Positions 1-6,289 of a DNA stretch of 8,967 bases are shown here, piece by piece; position 1 is the stretch's first letter, and each line of letters starts with the position of its first letter. A program made the position numbers and the translations under genes. Source of the stretch: Solirubrobacteraceae bacterium (GTDB taxonomy: Bacteria > Actinomycetota > Thermoleophilia > Solirubrobacterales > Solirubrobacteraceae); NCBI GenBank assembly GCA_025455895.1, contig JALOLQ010000042.1, positions 1 through 8,967 of the forward strand, in the 5' to 3' direction. The notes under the pieces are model-generated. The model was not told the origin of the DNA and ran no database searches. It saw nothing but the letters and a program-made list of their open reading frames with translations.

Positions 1-1
1 C

Positions 2-472
2 GCCTACGCACCGGGGCCGCCGCTCGAGGTCGTCCCCCCGGGCGGGTCGCGGCTCGGCGGCCGCCTGGGCGACGGGGACGAGGCGACGATCGTCTACCGC
101 CTGGACACGATCGTGCCGGTGCTCCCCACCCCGCCGGTCGTCGTCCAGCCCCCGGTGGTTCAGCCGCCCGTCGTGCCGCCGCCGGTGATCAAGCCGCCGG
201 CGCCGAAGCCGGACCTCGTCATCAGCGCCCTGAGCTTCTCCGAGGTCACCGTGAAGAACCAGGGCGCCGGAGCGGTGGGGCCCTTCACCGTCGTCGTCCA
301 GGGGTTCGCCCCGCTCGCGTTCACCGGGCTGGCCCCCGGGGCGAGCGAGACGCGCCAGTACAACCTCTCGTGCGAGAACGCCGGGACGACGGCGACGGCC
401 GATCCGCTCGGCCAGGTCGACGAGAGCGACGAGACGAACAACGCGCTCACCGTCCCGCCGCCGATCTGCTGA
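2..472 (+). CDS. CARDB-domain secreted protein, C-terminal part (5' end outside window)
   Basis: The frame is open from the left edge, so only the last 156 residues are visible. They comprise a short segment of unknown class (about 1-37), a proline/valine-rich linker with repeated PPVV units (about 42-70), and one beta-sandwich domain (about 71-151). That domain has the hallmarks of a CARDB adhesion-like domain: a PDLVI opening, VKNQGAG, a LAPG turn, and an ESDETNN motif (141-147) near the end. CARDB domains usually occur in extracellular or wall-associated proteins as binding or stalk modules. The proline linker fits a spacer that holds the domain away from the rest of the protein. There is a cysteine at 124, and the final residue (156) is also cysteine. 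A disulfide tying down the C-terminus is a guess that would suit an exported protein. The signal peptide and the main domain are not visible. The TGA stop directly abuts the stop codon of the convergent P450 gene. Confidence 0.8.
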   Translation, partial: AYAPGPPLEVVPPGGSRLGGRLGDGDEATIVYRLDTIVPVLPTPPVVVQPPVVQPPVVPPPVIKPPAPKPDLVISALSFSEVTVKNQGAGAVGPFTVVVQGFAPLAFTGLAPGASETRQYNLSCENAGTTATADPLGQVDESDETNNALTVPPPIC

Positions 473-482
473 TCAGGCGGCG
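456..482. terminator. Hairpin across the abutting stop codons of the CARDB and P450 genes
   Basis: A 7-bp perfect stem (456-462 with 476-482) continues, after a single bulged A at 475, into a further GATC/GATC pairing (463-466 with 471-474) closed by a four-base loop at 467-470. Both stop codons (470-472 on +, 473-475 on -) lie in the loop and upper stem. No T-run follows on either strand, so this is not a textbook intrinsic terminator. As there is no intergenic DNA here, it is the only visible candidate for ending both transcripts. Confidence 0.4.
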
Positions 483-1786
483 ATCCGCACCTCGCCGCCG
501 CGCTCGGGCGAGGCGGTGATGAACCGCGCCACCGGGCGTTCCGGCGCGCCGACCGGCTCGAGGCGCACCGCGCGCGCGATCGCGTGCAGCACGACCTCCA
601 TCTCCATCTGCGCGAACGCGGCGCCGATGCAGCGCCGCGTGCCGCCGCCGAACGGGATCCACGTGTACGTGCCGGGGCTCTGCCCGAGCCAGCGCTCGGG
701 GCGGAAGGCCTGCGGCTCGGGGTAGACCTCCGGGCGCCGGTGGATGAGGAGGATGCTCGGCGCGAGCACGACGCCCGGGGGAAAGCGGGTGCCGCCGATC
801 TCCACCGGGCGCACGACGGTGCGCAGCACGTTGTTGAGCACCGGGCGCAGGCGCAGCGCCTCGCGGAACACGGCCTCCGCGTAGGTGCGCTCGGTCCCGG
901 CCGCCGCCTCGGTCTCGAGGCGCGCGAGCCGTCCCGGGTCACGGGTGAGGCGCTCGAACGCCCACGCGAGCGCGGTCGCCGTCGTCTCGTGACCGGCGAC
1001 GATGAGCGTCACGAGCTCGTCGCGCAGCTCGGCGTCGGTCATCGGGGTGCCGTCCTCGTCGCGGGCGCCGAGCAGCAGCGAGAGCACGTCGGTGCGCTGC
1101 GTCAGATCCCCCGCGGCGCGGCGCTCGGCGATCAGCCGGTAGAGCTCGCGATCCACCGGGGCCAGCCGCGGCGCGAGCTGCCGGCGCACGAGCGGGCTGT
1201 CGGGTCCGGCGGCGAGCGGCAGCAGCAGCGCGCTCGGGCGGCCGAGGAACGCGAGCAGCCGGTCCACCGGGCCGGCGAGCCGGTCGTGCTCCTCGGCGCC
1301 GCGGGTTCCGAGGACGACCTGGAGGATCACCTCGAGCGCGATCGCCGTGAGGTGCGGGCGCAGGCTGAACGGGCGCCCGGGCGGCATCCGGCGCACCTGC
1401 TCGGCCGCGACGCGCTCCATCTCCGAGCGCCAGGCCGCGAGGCGCTCGCCGTGGAACTGCGGCAGCAGCAGCCGGCGCTGGCGCAGGTGCTCGCCCTCGT
1501 CGAGCACGAGCACCGAGTGCGGACCGAGCACCGGGCGCAGGATCTCGTTGGCGTCACCGGCGTGCACGACGTCCGGCGGCGTGGTGAAGAGCTGCTTGAC
1601 GTGCTCGGGGTCGGCGAGCACCACCCAGCGCCGGCGCTCGATGCGGATGTGGAAGACGTCGCCGTGGCGGGCGTGCAGCTCCGCGGTGTAGCCCGGCTCG
1701 TCGCGCATGAAGCGCAGCACCTGCACGGCGGCGGGCTCACGCGGCCCCGGCACGAGGCGGCGGACGTCGTCGGCGGCAGCGGGCAT
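473..1786 (-). CDS. Cytochrome P450
   Basis: A soluble, 437-residue bacterial cytochrome P450, complete and of normal length. It would use heme and electrons from a ferredoxin partner (none encoded here) to hydroxylate or otherwise oxidise a small molecule in the cytoplasm. Motifs run in the expected order: a C-helix-type HLRQRR followed by LLPQFHGE (about 100-114), the I-helix oxygen-activation motif AGHETT (264-269), the K-helix ExxR as EALR (309-312), FRPERW (361-366), and the heme loop FGGGTRRCIG (379-388) with the axial cysteine at 386. The overall pattern resembles the CYP110/CYP135/CYP138-like bacterial group; this placement is from memory and uncertain. The substrate cannot be read from sequence. 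I chose the ATG at 1786 because longer versions run into the divergent methyltransferase gene and add residues unlike a P450 N-terminus. A CAGAAT -10-like hexamer lies 9-14 bases upstream. Confidence 0.93.
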   Translation of the reverse strand: MPAAADDVRRLVPGPREPAAVQVLRFMRDEPGYTAELHARHGDVFHIRIERRRWVVLADPEHVKQLFTTPPDVVHAGDANEILRPVLGPHSVLVLDEGEHLRQRRLLLPQFHGERLAAWRSEMERVAAEQVRRMPPGRPFSLRPHLTAIALEVILQVVLGTRGAEEHDRLAGPVDRLLAFLGRPSALLLPLAAGPDSPLVRRQLAPRLAPVDRELYRLIAERRAAGDLTQRTDVLSLLLGARDEDGTPMTDAELRDELVTLIVAGHETTATALAWAFERLTRDPGRLARLETEAAAGTERTYAEAVFREALRLRPVLNNVLRTVVRPVEIGGTRFPPGVVLAPSILLIHRRPEVYPEPQAFRPERWLGQSPGTYTWIPFGGGTRRCIGAAFAQMEMEVVLHAIARAVRLEPVGAPERPVARFITASPERGGEVRIAA

Positions 1787-1829
1787 CCGGGCCGATTCTG
1801 GCACGCGCCGCGCTACCCTGCCGGGCCTC
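1787..1829. promoter_or_regulatory. 43-bp divergent promoter region, P450 / methyltransferase
   Basis: All 5' control for two divergent genes must fit here or inside the genes. On the + strand TACCCT (1814-1819) lies 10 bases before the methyltransferase ATG. On the - strand CAGAAT (1795-1800 of the + strand) ends 8 bases before the P450 ATG. Neither start has a good Shine-Dalgarno sequence, so leaderless or near-leaderless transcripts are plausible, as is common in actinobacteria. I see no clear -35 boxes. The 7-mer CCGGGCC occurs directly repeated at both borders (1787-1793, 1821-1827), which may mean nothing in such GC-rich DNA. Confidence 0.4.
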
Positions 1830-2747
1830 ATGGCCGCCCCTTCGAGCCCGGACGCGATCCGCGACGTCAACACGCGCTACCACGACTGCGCGGCGGCCGA
1901 CTACGACGCCAAGTGGGGCATCGACTGGGGCGAGGTGGGCCGCGAGCAGGTGCTCGGCAAGCTGCGCAAGGCACTCGGCGGGGCGCTGCCGGTCTTCGAC
2001 CGCACGCTCGAGGTCGGCTCCGGCACGGGCTACTTCTCGCTGCACCTGCTGATGGCCGGCGTCGCCGCGCGCGCGACGTGCACGGACATCTCCCCGGGGA
2101 TGCTCGAGGTCCTCGAGGGCAACGCCGAGCGGCTCGGCCTCGAGGTGACCACGCAGGTCGCCGACGCGGAGGCGCTCCCGTTCGAGGACGCGAGCTTCGA
2201 CCTCGTGCTGGGCCATGCCGTCCTGCACCACCTGCCCGATCTGGAGCAGGCGTTCTCCGAGTTCCTGCGCGTCCTGCGGCCCGGCGGGGTGATCGTGTTC
2301 GCCGGCGAGCCCTCGCGCGTCGGCGACCGGATCGCCGACGTCCCCAAGCGGGCCGCGACCGCCGTGGCGCCGCTGTGGCGCGCGGCGCTGCGCGCCTCGC
2401 CGGCCCCCGAGGGGCACGCCGACGGCGGCGAGGAGAACCACGAGCTCGAGCGCCACGTGGACGTCCACGCGTTCGTCCCCGCCGATCTGGCCGGCCTCGC
2501 GCGCGATGCCGGCTTCGAGGACGTACAGGTGCGCGGCGAGGAGCTGCTGGCCAACTGGTTCGGCTGGACGAACCGCGCGCTGGAGACGACGGCCGTCCCG
2601 GACGAGGTCCCGATGGCCTGGAAGCAGTACGCGTTCCACGGCTACCTGGCCCTGCAGAAGGTCGACGCCGGGCTGCTCGAGGGCCGGCTGCCCGCGGCGC
2701 TCTTCTACAACCTGCTGCTCTCGGCGCGCCGGCCCGAGGCCGGCTAG
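1830..2747 (+). CDS. Class I SAM-dependent methyltransferase
   Basis: A 305-residue enzyme predicted to transfer a methyl group from S-adenosylmethionine to an unidentified acceptor. The Rossmann-type fold shows in motif I EVGSGTGYF (61-69), an acidic residue after strand 2 in TDISPGML (D86), DAEALPF (112-118) with the following FDLV strand, the HAVLHHL segment (129-135), and the post-strand-4 LRPGG turn (149-153). This matches the UbiE/COQ5-like Methyltransf_11 pattern. The N-terminus with YHD...AADYDAKWGIDWGE (17-35) and the roughly 130-residue C-terminal part after the core are probably the substrate-specific regions, and I do not recognise them. The ATG at 1830 was chosen because longer versions run antisense into the P450. 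Its divergent neighbour is the P450, so the two may act on one metabolite, but this is inference. It ends in a CTAG shared with the stop codon of the convergent photolyase gene. Confidence 0.88.
   Translation: MAAPSSPDAIRDVNTRYHDCAAADYDAKWGIDWGEVGREQVLGKLRKALGGALPVFDRTLEVGSGTGYFSLHLLMAGVAARATCTDISPGMLEVLEGNAERLGLEVTTQVADAEALPFEDASFDLVLGHAVLHHLPDLEQAFSEFLRVLRPGGVIVFAGEPSRVGDRIADVPKRAATAVAPLWRAALRASPAPEGHADGGEENHELERHVDVHAFVPADLAGLARDAGFEDVQVRGEELLANWFGWTNRALETTAVPDEVPMAWKQYAFHGYLALQKVDAGLLEGRLPAALFYNLLLSARRPEAG
2728..2744 (+). terminator. Hairpin just before the methyltransferase stop codon
   Basis: A perfect 7-bp GC stem (2728-2734 with 2738-2744) with a CGA loop, ending immediately before the TAG at 2745-2747. 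It lies in the last codons of the gene and has no T-tract after it. It is a candidate U-less terminator or mRNA 3'-end stabiliser for the + strand transcript. Confidence 0.3.
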
Positions 2748-4228
2748 GACGACCGGGCCAGCTCGGCCCGGGCGCGCTCGGCGCGCTCGGCGATCGCCGC
2801 CTGCTCGCCGGCGCCGAAGCGCTCCCACGTGCGCACCGGCATCGCCGTCCGGGGATTCGCGGCGAGCCGCTCGCGGTGGCGCGCGATGAACGCCCAGTAG
2901 AGCGCGGTGACCGGGCAGGCGTCCTCACCGGTGCGCCGGCGCGGGTCGTAGCGGCAGCTCGAGCACCAGCTCGGGTTGCTCATCGTCGAGATGTAGTTCC
3001 CGCCCGCCGCGTAGGGCTTGGTCATCGTCACGCCGCCGTCGGCGTGCAGCGCCATCCCCGCGGCGTTCGGGGCCATCACCCACTCGGCGCCGTCGGCGAA
3101 GACGCCCTGGAACCAGCGCACGGTCTCCCACGGCTCGGCCTCGGCGAGCAGCGCGATGTTCCCGAGCACCATCAGGCGCTCGATGTGGTGCGCGTAGGCC
3201 TCGCGCCGGACCCCGTCGACGACGCCGTCCAGGCACGCCCAGCCGACGCGCTCGCCCCAGAAGGCCGCCGGCAGCGGGCGCCGCGCCTCGAGCGCGTCGT
3301 CGCGCGGCCACTCGTCCGCGCGCAGCCGGTACATCCCCCACACGTACTCGCGCCACCCGACGACCTGGCGGATGAAGCCCTCGGCGCTCGCCAGCGGGAC
3401 GGCGCCCGCGCGGTAGGCGGCCTCCGCGGCGCGCGCGGCCGCCAGCGGCTCGAGCACGCCGAGGTTCAGCGGCACGCTCAGCAGCGAGTGGAAGAGGAAC
3501 GGCTCGCCGGGCACCATCGCGTCCTGCCAGCGGCCGAACTGCGCGAGGCGGTGGGCGACGAAGTCCTCGAGCGCCGTCTGCGCCTCGGCGGGCGTGACGG
3601 CGAAGCGCCGCGGGCCGTCCTCGCCCCACAGCGGCAGCTCCCAGCGGTCGAGGTCGGCGCGCACGCCGGCGTCGATCTCGTCCTCCCGGGGCCGCCAGGG
3701 CTCGGGCGCGTGCAGGCCCGCCGGCGGGCGCGAGCGGTTCTCGGCGTCGAGGTTCCAGCGCCCGCCCTCGGGTCCGCCGTCGGCGTCGAGCAGCAGGCCC
3801 AGGCGCCGGCGCTGCTCGCGGTAGAAGCCCTCCATCATCAGGCGCCGGCGGCCCGCCGCCCAGGCCGCGAACGCCTCGGGCGTCGTCAGGAAGCGCGTGT
3901 CGGGCAGCGTGCGCACGCCGAGCGCGGCGAGCGCGCGGCCGGCGCGCGGCTCGGCCGGCTCCGCACACACGAGCTCCTCGCCGCGGTGGGCGGTGAGCGC
4001 CTCGCGCAGCGACGCGGCGCCGCGGTGCTCGACGACCTCGACGCCGCGCTCGCGCAGGTCGGCGGCGAGGTGGCGCATGCCGCTCAGCACGAGGTGCGCG
4101 CGGCGGCGGTGCAGGGGCCGGCGGCGCATGCCCGCGAGCGACTCGACGAGCACCACGCGGCCGGCGTCGGCCAGCGCGGGGTTGCCCGGGTGCAGCTGGT
4201 CGCCGAGGACGAGCGCCGTCGGGCTCAC
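2744..4228 (-). CDS. Iron-sulfur cryptochrome/photolyase (FeS-BCP, (6-4) photolyase type)
   Basis: A 494-residue DPRP-type photolyase, the FeS-containing bacterial group typified by Agrobacterium PhrB. Members repair (6-4) photoproducts using light and FAD, and some also sense light. The N-terminal Rossmann-like domain opens with ALVLGDQL (5-12). The four cluster cysteines are present at 332, 422, 425 and 438; the CxxC and the following 13-residue spacing match PhrB. The paired histidines needed for (6-4) repair are at 347-348, 15 residues after the first cysteine as in PhrB. Tryptophans at 324 and 372 match its electron-transfer tryptophans, while the position next to the second is Phe373, where I recall PhrB having Tyr. 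The cluster type and antenna pigment (a lumazine in PhrB) are family knowledge. The GTG start overlaps the stop of the preceding photolyase gene as GTGA, which implies translational coupling. Repair rather than signalling is my preferred role. Confidence 0.92.
   Translation of the reverse strand: MSPTALVLGDQLHPGNPALADAGRVVLVESLAGMRRRPLHRRRAHLVLSGMRHLAADLRERGVEVVEHRGAASLREALTAHRGEELVCAEPAEPRAGRALAALGVRTLPDTRFLTTPEAFAAWAAGRRRLMMEGFYREQRRRLGLLLDADGGPEGGRWNLDAENRSRPPAGLHAPEPWRPREDEIDAGVRADLDRWELPLWGEDGPRRFAVTPAEAQTALEDFVAHRLAQFGRWQDAMVPGEPFLFHSLLSVPLNLGVLEPLAAARAAEAAYRAGAVPLASAEGFIRQVVGWREYVWGMYRLRADEWPRDDALEARRPLPAAFWGERVGWACLDGVVDGVRREAYAHHIERLMVLGNIALLAEAEPWETVRWFQGVFADGAEWVMAPNAAGMALHADGGVTMTKPYAAGGNYISTMSNPSWCSSCRYDPRRRTGEDACPVTALYWAFIARHRERLAANPRTAMPVRTWERFGAGEQAAIAERAERARAELARSS
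2753..2771 (-). terminator. Hairpin in the last codons of the FeS photolyase gene
   Basis: A perfect 7-bp GC stem (2753-2759 with 2765-2771) with a five-base loop, lying inside the 3' end of the minus-strand photolyase gene, 6 bases from its stop codon. With the hairpin at 2728-2744 it brackets the shared CTAG. No T-tract is present. It may end or protect the photolyase mRNA, or may simply reflect GC-rich coding. Confidence 0.25.
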
Positions 4229-4241
4229 GCGCTGACGGCGC
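4213..4241 (-). other. Hairpin with the photolyase stop/start junction in its loop
   Basis: A perfect 8-bp stem (4213-4220 with 4234-4241) encloses a 13-base loop that carries the GTGA overlap (4225-4228), that is, the stop codon of the first photolyase and the start codon of the second. In the mRNA this could expose the junction for re-initiation or slow access by free ribosomes. It may instead be chance in GC-rich DNA. Confidence 0.3.
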
Positions 4242-5625
4242 GGTAGCGGTCGATCGCCACGCGCCGCTCCTCGGCGTGGTCGACGATCGGCGCCGGGTAG
4301 TCGCGCCCGATCACGCACCCGGCCGCCGCCTGCTCCTCGGCGCTCATCGACCACGGCTCGGCCAGGCGCTCGAGCGGGACGTTCGCGAGCTCGGGAACCC
4401 AGCGCCGCACGTAGGCGCCCTGCGGGTCGAACTTGCGCTGCTGGAGCACCGGGTTGAAGATCCGCCGGAAGTAGGGTGCCGGGTCGACCCCGGTCGAGGC
4501 GATCCACTGCCAGTTGCCGTTGTTCTGCGCGGGCTCGCCGTCGAGCAGCAGGCGCGCGAACCACGCCTCCCCGGCGCGCCAGTCCAGGTGCAGGTCCTTC
4601 GTGAGGAACGAGCCGACGACCATCCGCGCGCGGTTGTGCATCCAGCCGGTGGCCGCGAGCTGGCGCATGCCGGCGTCGACCAGCGGGTAGCCGGTCCGGC
4701 CCTCCTGCCAGGCGCGCAGCGCCGCCGCGTCCTCGTGCCAGGCGAGTGCCCGGAAGCGCGGCTGGAACTCGAGCCGCGCGTTGTCCGGGAAGCTCAGGAG
4801 CACGTGCGCGTAGAAGTCGCGCCAGGCGAGCTGCCGGGCGAACGCGGCGGCCCCCTCGCCGCCGCGGTCGAGCGTGCGCTGCTCGAGCTCGCGCGGCGAG
4901 ATCGTGCCCCAGCGCAGGTGCGGGGAGAGCCCGCTGGTGCCGCCGGAGAGGTCGTCGTGGCGCGCGGCGTAGGCGTCCACGGGCCCGTCGAGCCAGGCCG
5001 CCATCGCCGCGCGGCCCGCCGTCTCGCCGGGCACGGTGAACGGCTCGGGCAGGACGTCGGCGAGCTCCGGCCCGGGGGCGGGTGCGCCGCGCTCCAGCCC
5101 GGCGGGCAGGCGCAGGCGCCCCGGCGCCGGCAGCGGCGAGCGACGCTCCAGCTCCCGCTCGGCCTTCCAGAACGGGGTGAAGACGGTGAACGGCTTGCCG
5201 GTCTTCGTGCGCGGGCGCGAGATGTCCGCGAGGTAGTTCCCCGGGCAGGGGCGCGCGGCGATGCCGGCGGCGCTGAGCGCGGCGGTGACCGCGCGGTCGC
5301 GTGCCCGCGCGAACGGCGAGACGTCGCTCGTCCACAGCACGGCCGCGGCGCCGACCTGGGCGGCGAGCGCCGGGATCAGCTCCTCGGGCCGCCCGTCGCG
5401 CACGACGAGGCCGGCGCCGCGCTCGGCGAGCGCCGCATCGAGGTCCGCCAGGCAGCCACGCAGGAACGCGGCGCGCGGGGCGCTCGCGAAGCGCCCGCCG
5501 GTGAGGCGCGCGTCGGCGACGAACAGCGGGACGACGTGCTCGAACTCCGCCGCCGCGGCGTGCAGCGCCGGGTGGTCGTGCACGCGCAGGTCGCGGCGCA
5601 GCCAGACGATCGCGGTCGAGGCCAT
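4225..5625 (-). CDS. phrB: Class I CPD DNA photolyase (deoxyribodipyrimidine photo-lyase)
   Basis: A 466-residue FAD-dependent photolyase that splits cyclobutane pyrimidine dimers in UV-damaged DNA under blue light. The N-terminal alpha/beta antenna domain begins with the typical IVWLRRDLRVHDHPAL (6-21). The C-terminal FAD domain carries WGTISPRE (239-246), LAWRDFY (266-272), WQEGRTGYPLVDAGMRQL (306-323), TGWMHNR (326-332), LDWR (347-350) and NNGNWQW (368-374). The electron-transfer tryptophans of E. coli PhrB (W306, W359, W382) correspond to W306, W349 and W372. Asn368 matches the active-site Asn378 of E. coli, which favours CPD repair over cryptochrome function. The start at 5625 gives the family-typical N-terminus. 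It is first in a two-gene operon with the FeS photolyase and divergent from a Lon-domain gene across only 37 bp. Which antenna pigment is bound cannot be told. Length and motifs show no sign of decay. Confidence 0.95.
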   Translation of the reverse strand: MASTAIVWLRRDLRVHDHPALHAAAAEFEHVVPLFVADARLTGGRFASAPRAAFLRGCLADLDAALAERGAGLVVRDGRPEELIPALAAQVGAAAVLWTSDVSPFARARDRAVTAALSAAGIAARPCPGNYLADISRPRTKTGKPFTVFTPFWKAERELERRSPLPAPGRLRLPAGLERGAPAPGPELADVLPEPFTVPGETAGRAAMAAWLDGPVDAYAARHDDLSGGTSGLSPHLRWGTISPRELEQRTLDRGGEGAAAFARQLAWRDFYAHVLLSFPDNARLEFQPRFRALAWHEDAAALRAWQEGRTGYPLVDAGMRQLAATGWMHNRARMVVGSFLTKDLHLDWRAGEAWFARLLLDGEPAQNNGNWQWIASTGVDPAPYFRRIFNPVLQQRKFDPQGAYVRRWVPELANVPLERLAEPWSMSAEEQAAAGCVIGRDYPAPIVDHAEERRVAIDRYRAVSA

Positions 5626-5662
5626 CGTCCACGGGTACGGCCCGGACGTACACTCGGACGAG
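5626..5662. promoter_or_regulatory. 37-bp divergent promoter region, photolyase operon / Lon-domain gene
   Basis: On the + strand TACACT (5649-5654) ends 8 bases before the ATG at 5663. On the - strand TACCCG (5632-5637 of the + strand) begins 12 bases before the photolyase ATG at 5625. Both positions fit leaderless or very short-leader transcripts. The + gene also has a weak GGACGAG just before its ATG that could serve as a ribosome binding site. I see no convincing -35 boxes, and any for one gene would fall within the other promoter or gene. Confidence 0.4.
5635..5651. promoter_or_regulatory. Inverted repeat GTACG-N7-CGTAC, candidate operator
   Basis: The arms GTACG (5635-5639) and CGTAC (5647-5651) are perfect inverted repeats separated by seven bases and centred in the 37-bp gap. 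Each arm holds the TA of a putative -10 element for the two divergent genes. A dimeric regulator bound here would cover both promoters. Alternatively the symmetry only reflects two similar face-to-face -10 boxes. Confidence 0.3.
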
Positions 5663-6289
5663 ATGCCCGATCGCGTCGTGCAGGACTTCCCGCTCTTCCC
5701 ACTGGGCCTCGTGGCGCTCCCCAGCGAGGTCGTCCCGCTCCACATCTTCGAGGAGCGCTACCGGACGATGATCGGCGAGTGCCTCGAGCAGGAGCGCGAG
5801 TTCGGGATCGTCTGGGCCTCGGGCGACGGGCCGCGCGCGATCGGCTGCGCGGTCGAGGTCACCGAGGTGCTCGAGCGGATGGAGGACGGGCGGCTGAACA
5901 TCCTCACCCGCGGGACGCGCCCGTTCCGCGTGATCGAGGAGCGCCACGACCGGCCGTATCCGGCGGCGACCGTCGAGTTCCTCGAGGACGCGCCCGAGGA
6001 CCCCGACCCCGAGCCCGCCGGCGCCGCCCACGAGGCCTACGCCCGGCTCGTGGAGGAGGCCACCGACCGCGTGCTCGAGGGCGCCGAGCTCGAAGCGCTC
6101 AGCGCCTACGACATGGCCGCCACGGTCGAGTTCGGGCTCGACGCCAAGCAGGGCCTGCTCGACCTGCGCTCGGAGAACGCGCGCCTGGCGCTCGTCGCGC
6201 GGCTGCTGCGCGCGGCGATCAAGCGGCTGGACTTCGTCGAGCGCGCGCAGGTGCGGGCGCGCTCGAACGGCCGCGTCAGCTTCGGCTGA
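5663..6289 (+). CDS. Stand-alone Lon substrate-binding (LonN) domain protein
   Basis: A 208-residue cytoplasmic protein that corresponds to the N-terminal substrate-recognition domain of the Lon protease, without the ATPase or peptidase parts. The N-terminus DFPLFPLGLVALPSEVVPLHIFEERYRTMI (8-37) is the typical LonN opening, followed by EREFGIV (44-50), a GCAVEVTEVLERMEDGRLNI strand pair (61-80) and the G-TRPFRV segment (84-90). An acidic, proline-rich stretch (about 106-120) leads to a helical C-terminal part. Such proteins are widespread in actinobacteria and proteobacteria. Their role is not settled; proposed ideas are substrate adaptor or chaperone-like binding, so no enzyme activity should be assumed. 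The ATG at 5663 gives the family-typical start. It is divergent from the photolyase operon, so co-regulation is possible. Its last 14 bases overlap the 3' end of the convergent transporter gene. Confidence 0.88.
   Translation: MPDRVVQDFPLFPLGLVALPSEVVPLHIFEERYRTMIGECLEQEREFGIVWASGDGPRAIGCAVEVTEVLERMEDGRLNILTRGTRPFRVIEERHDRPYPAATVEFLEDAPEDPDPEPAGAAHEAYARLVEEATDRVLEGAELEALSAYDMAATVEFGLDAKQGLLDLRSENARLALVARLLRAAIKRLDFVERAQVRARSNGRVSFG

Noticed and set aside
1787..1827. Direct repeat CCGGGCC at both ends of the P450/methyltransferase gap as an operator
   Set aside because: A 7-mer made only of G and C is expected often by chance here, and the copies are direct rather than inverted.
1787..1873. 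A longer P450 start at 1873
   Set aside because: It would overlap the 5' end of the divergent methyltransferase, and the added residues do not resemble a P450 N-terminus.
2753..2771. Treating every GC hairpin at a gene end as a proven terminator
   Set aside because: None has a U-tract, and 6-7-bp GC stems are common in such DNA. The calls are therefore given low confidence pending 3'-end data.
584..4246. A 1220-codon open frame on the + strand antisense to the P450 and both photolyases, with similar long frames at 4276-6489 and 7225-8088
   Set aside because: The translations are Arg/Ala/Gly/His-rich, match no domain, and run opposite to well-supported genes. In DNA this GC-rich, stop codons are rare in alternate frames.
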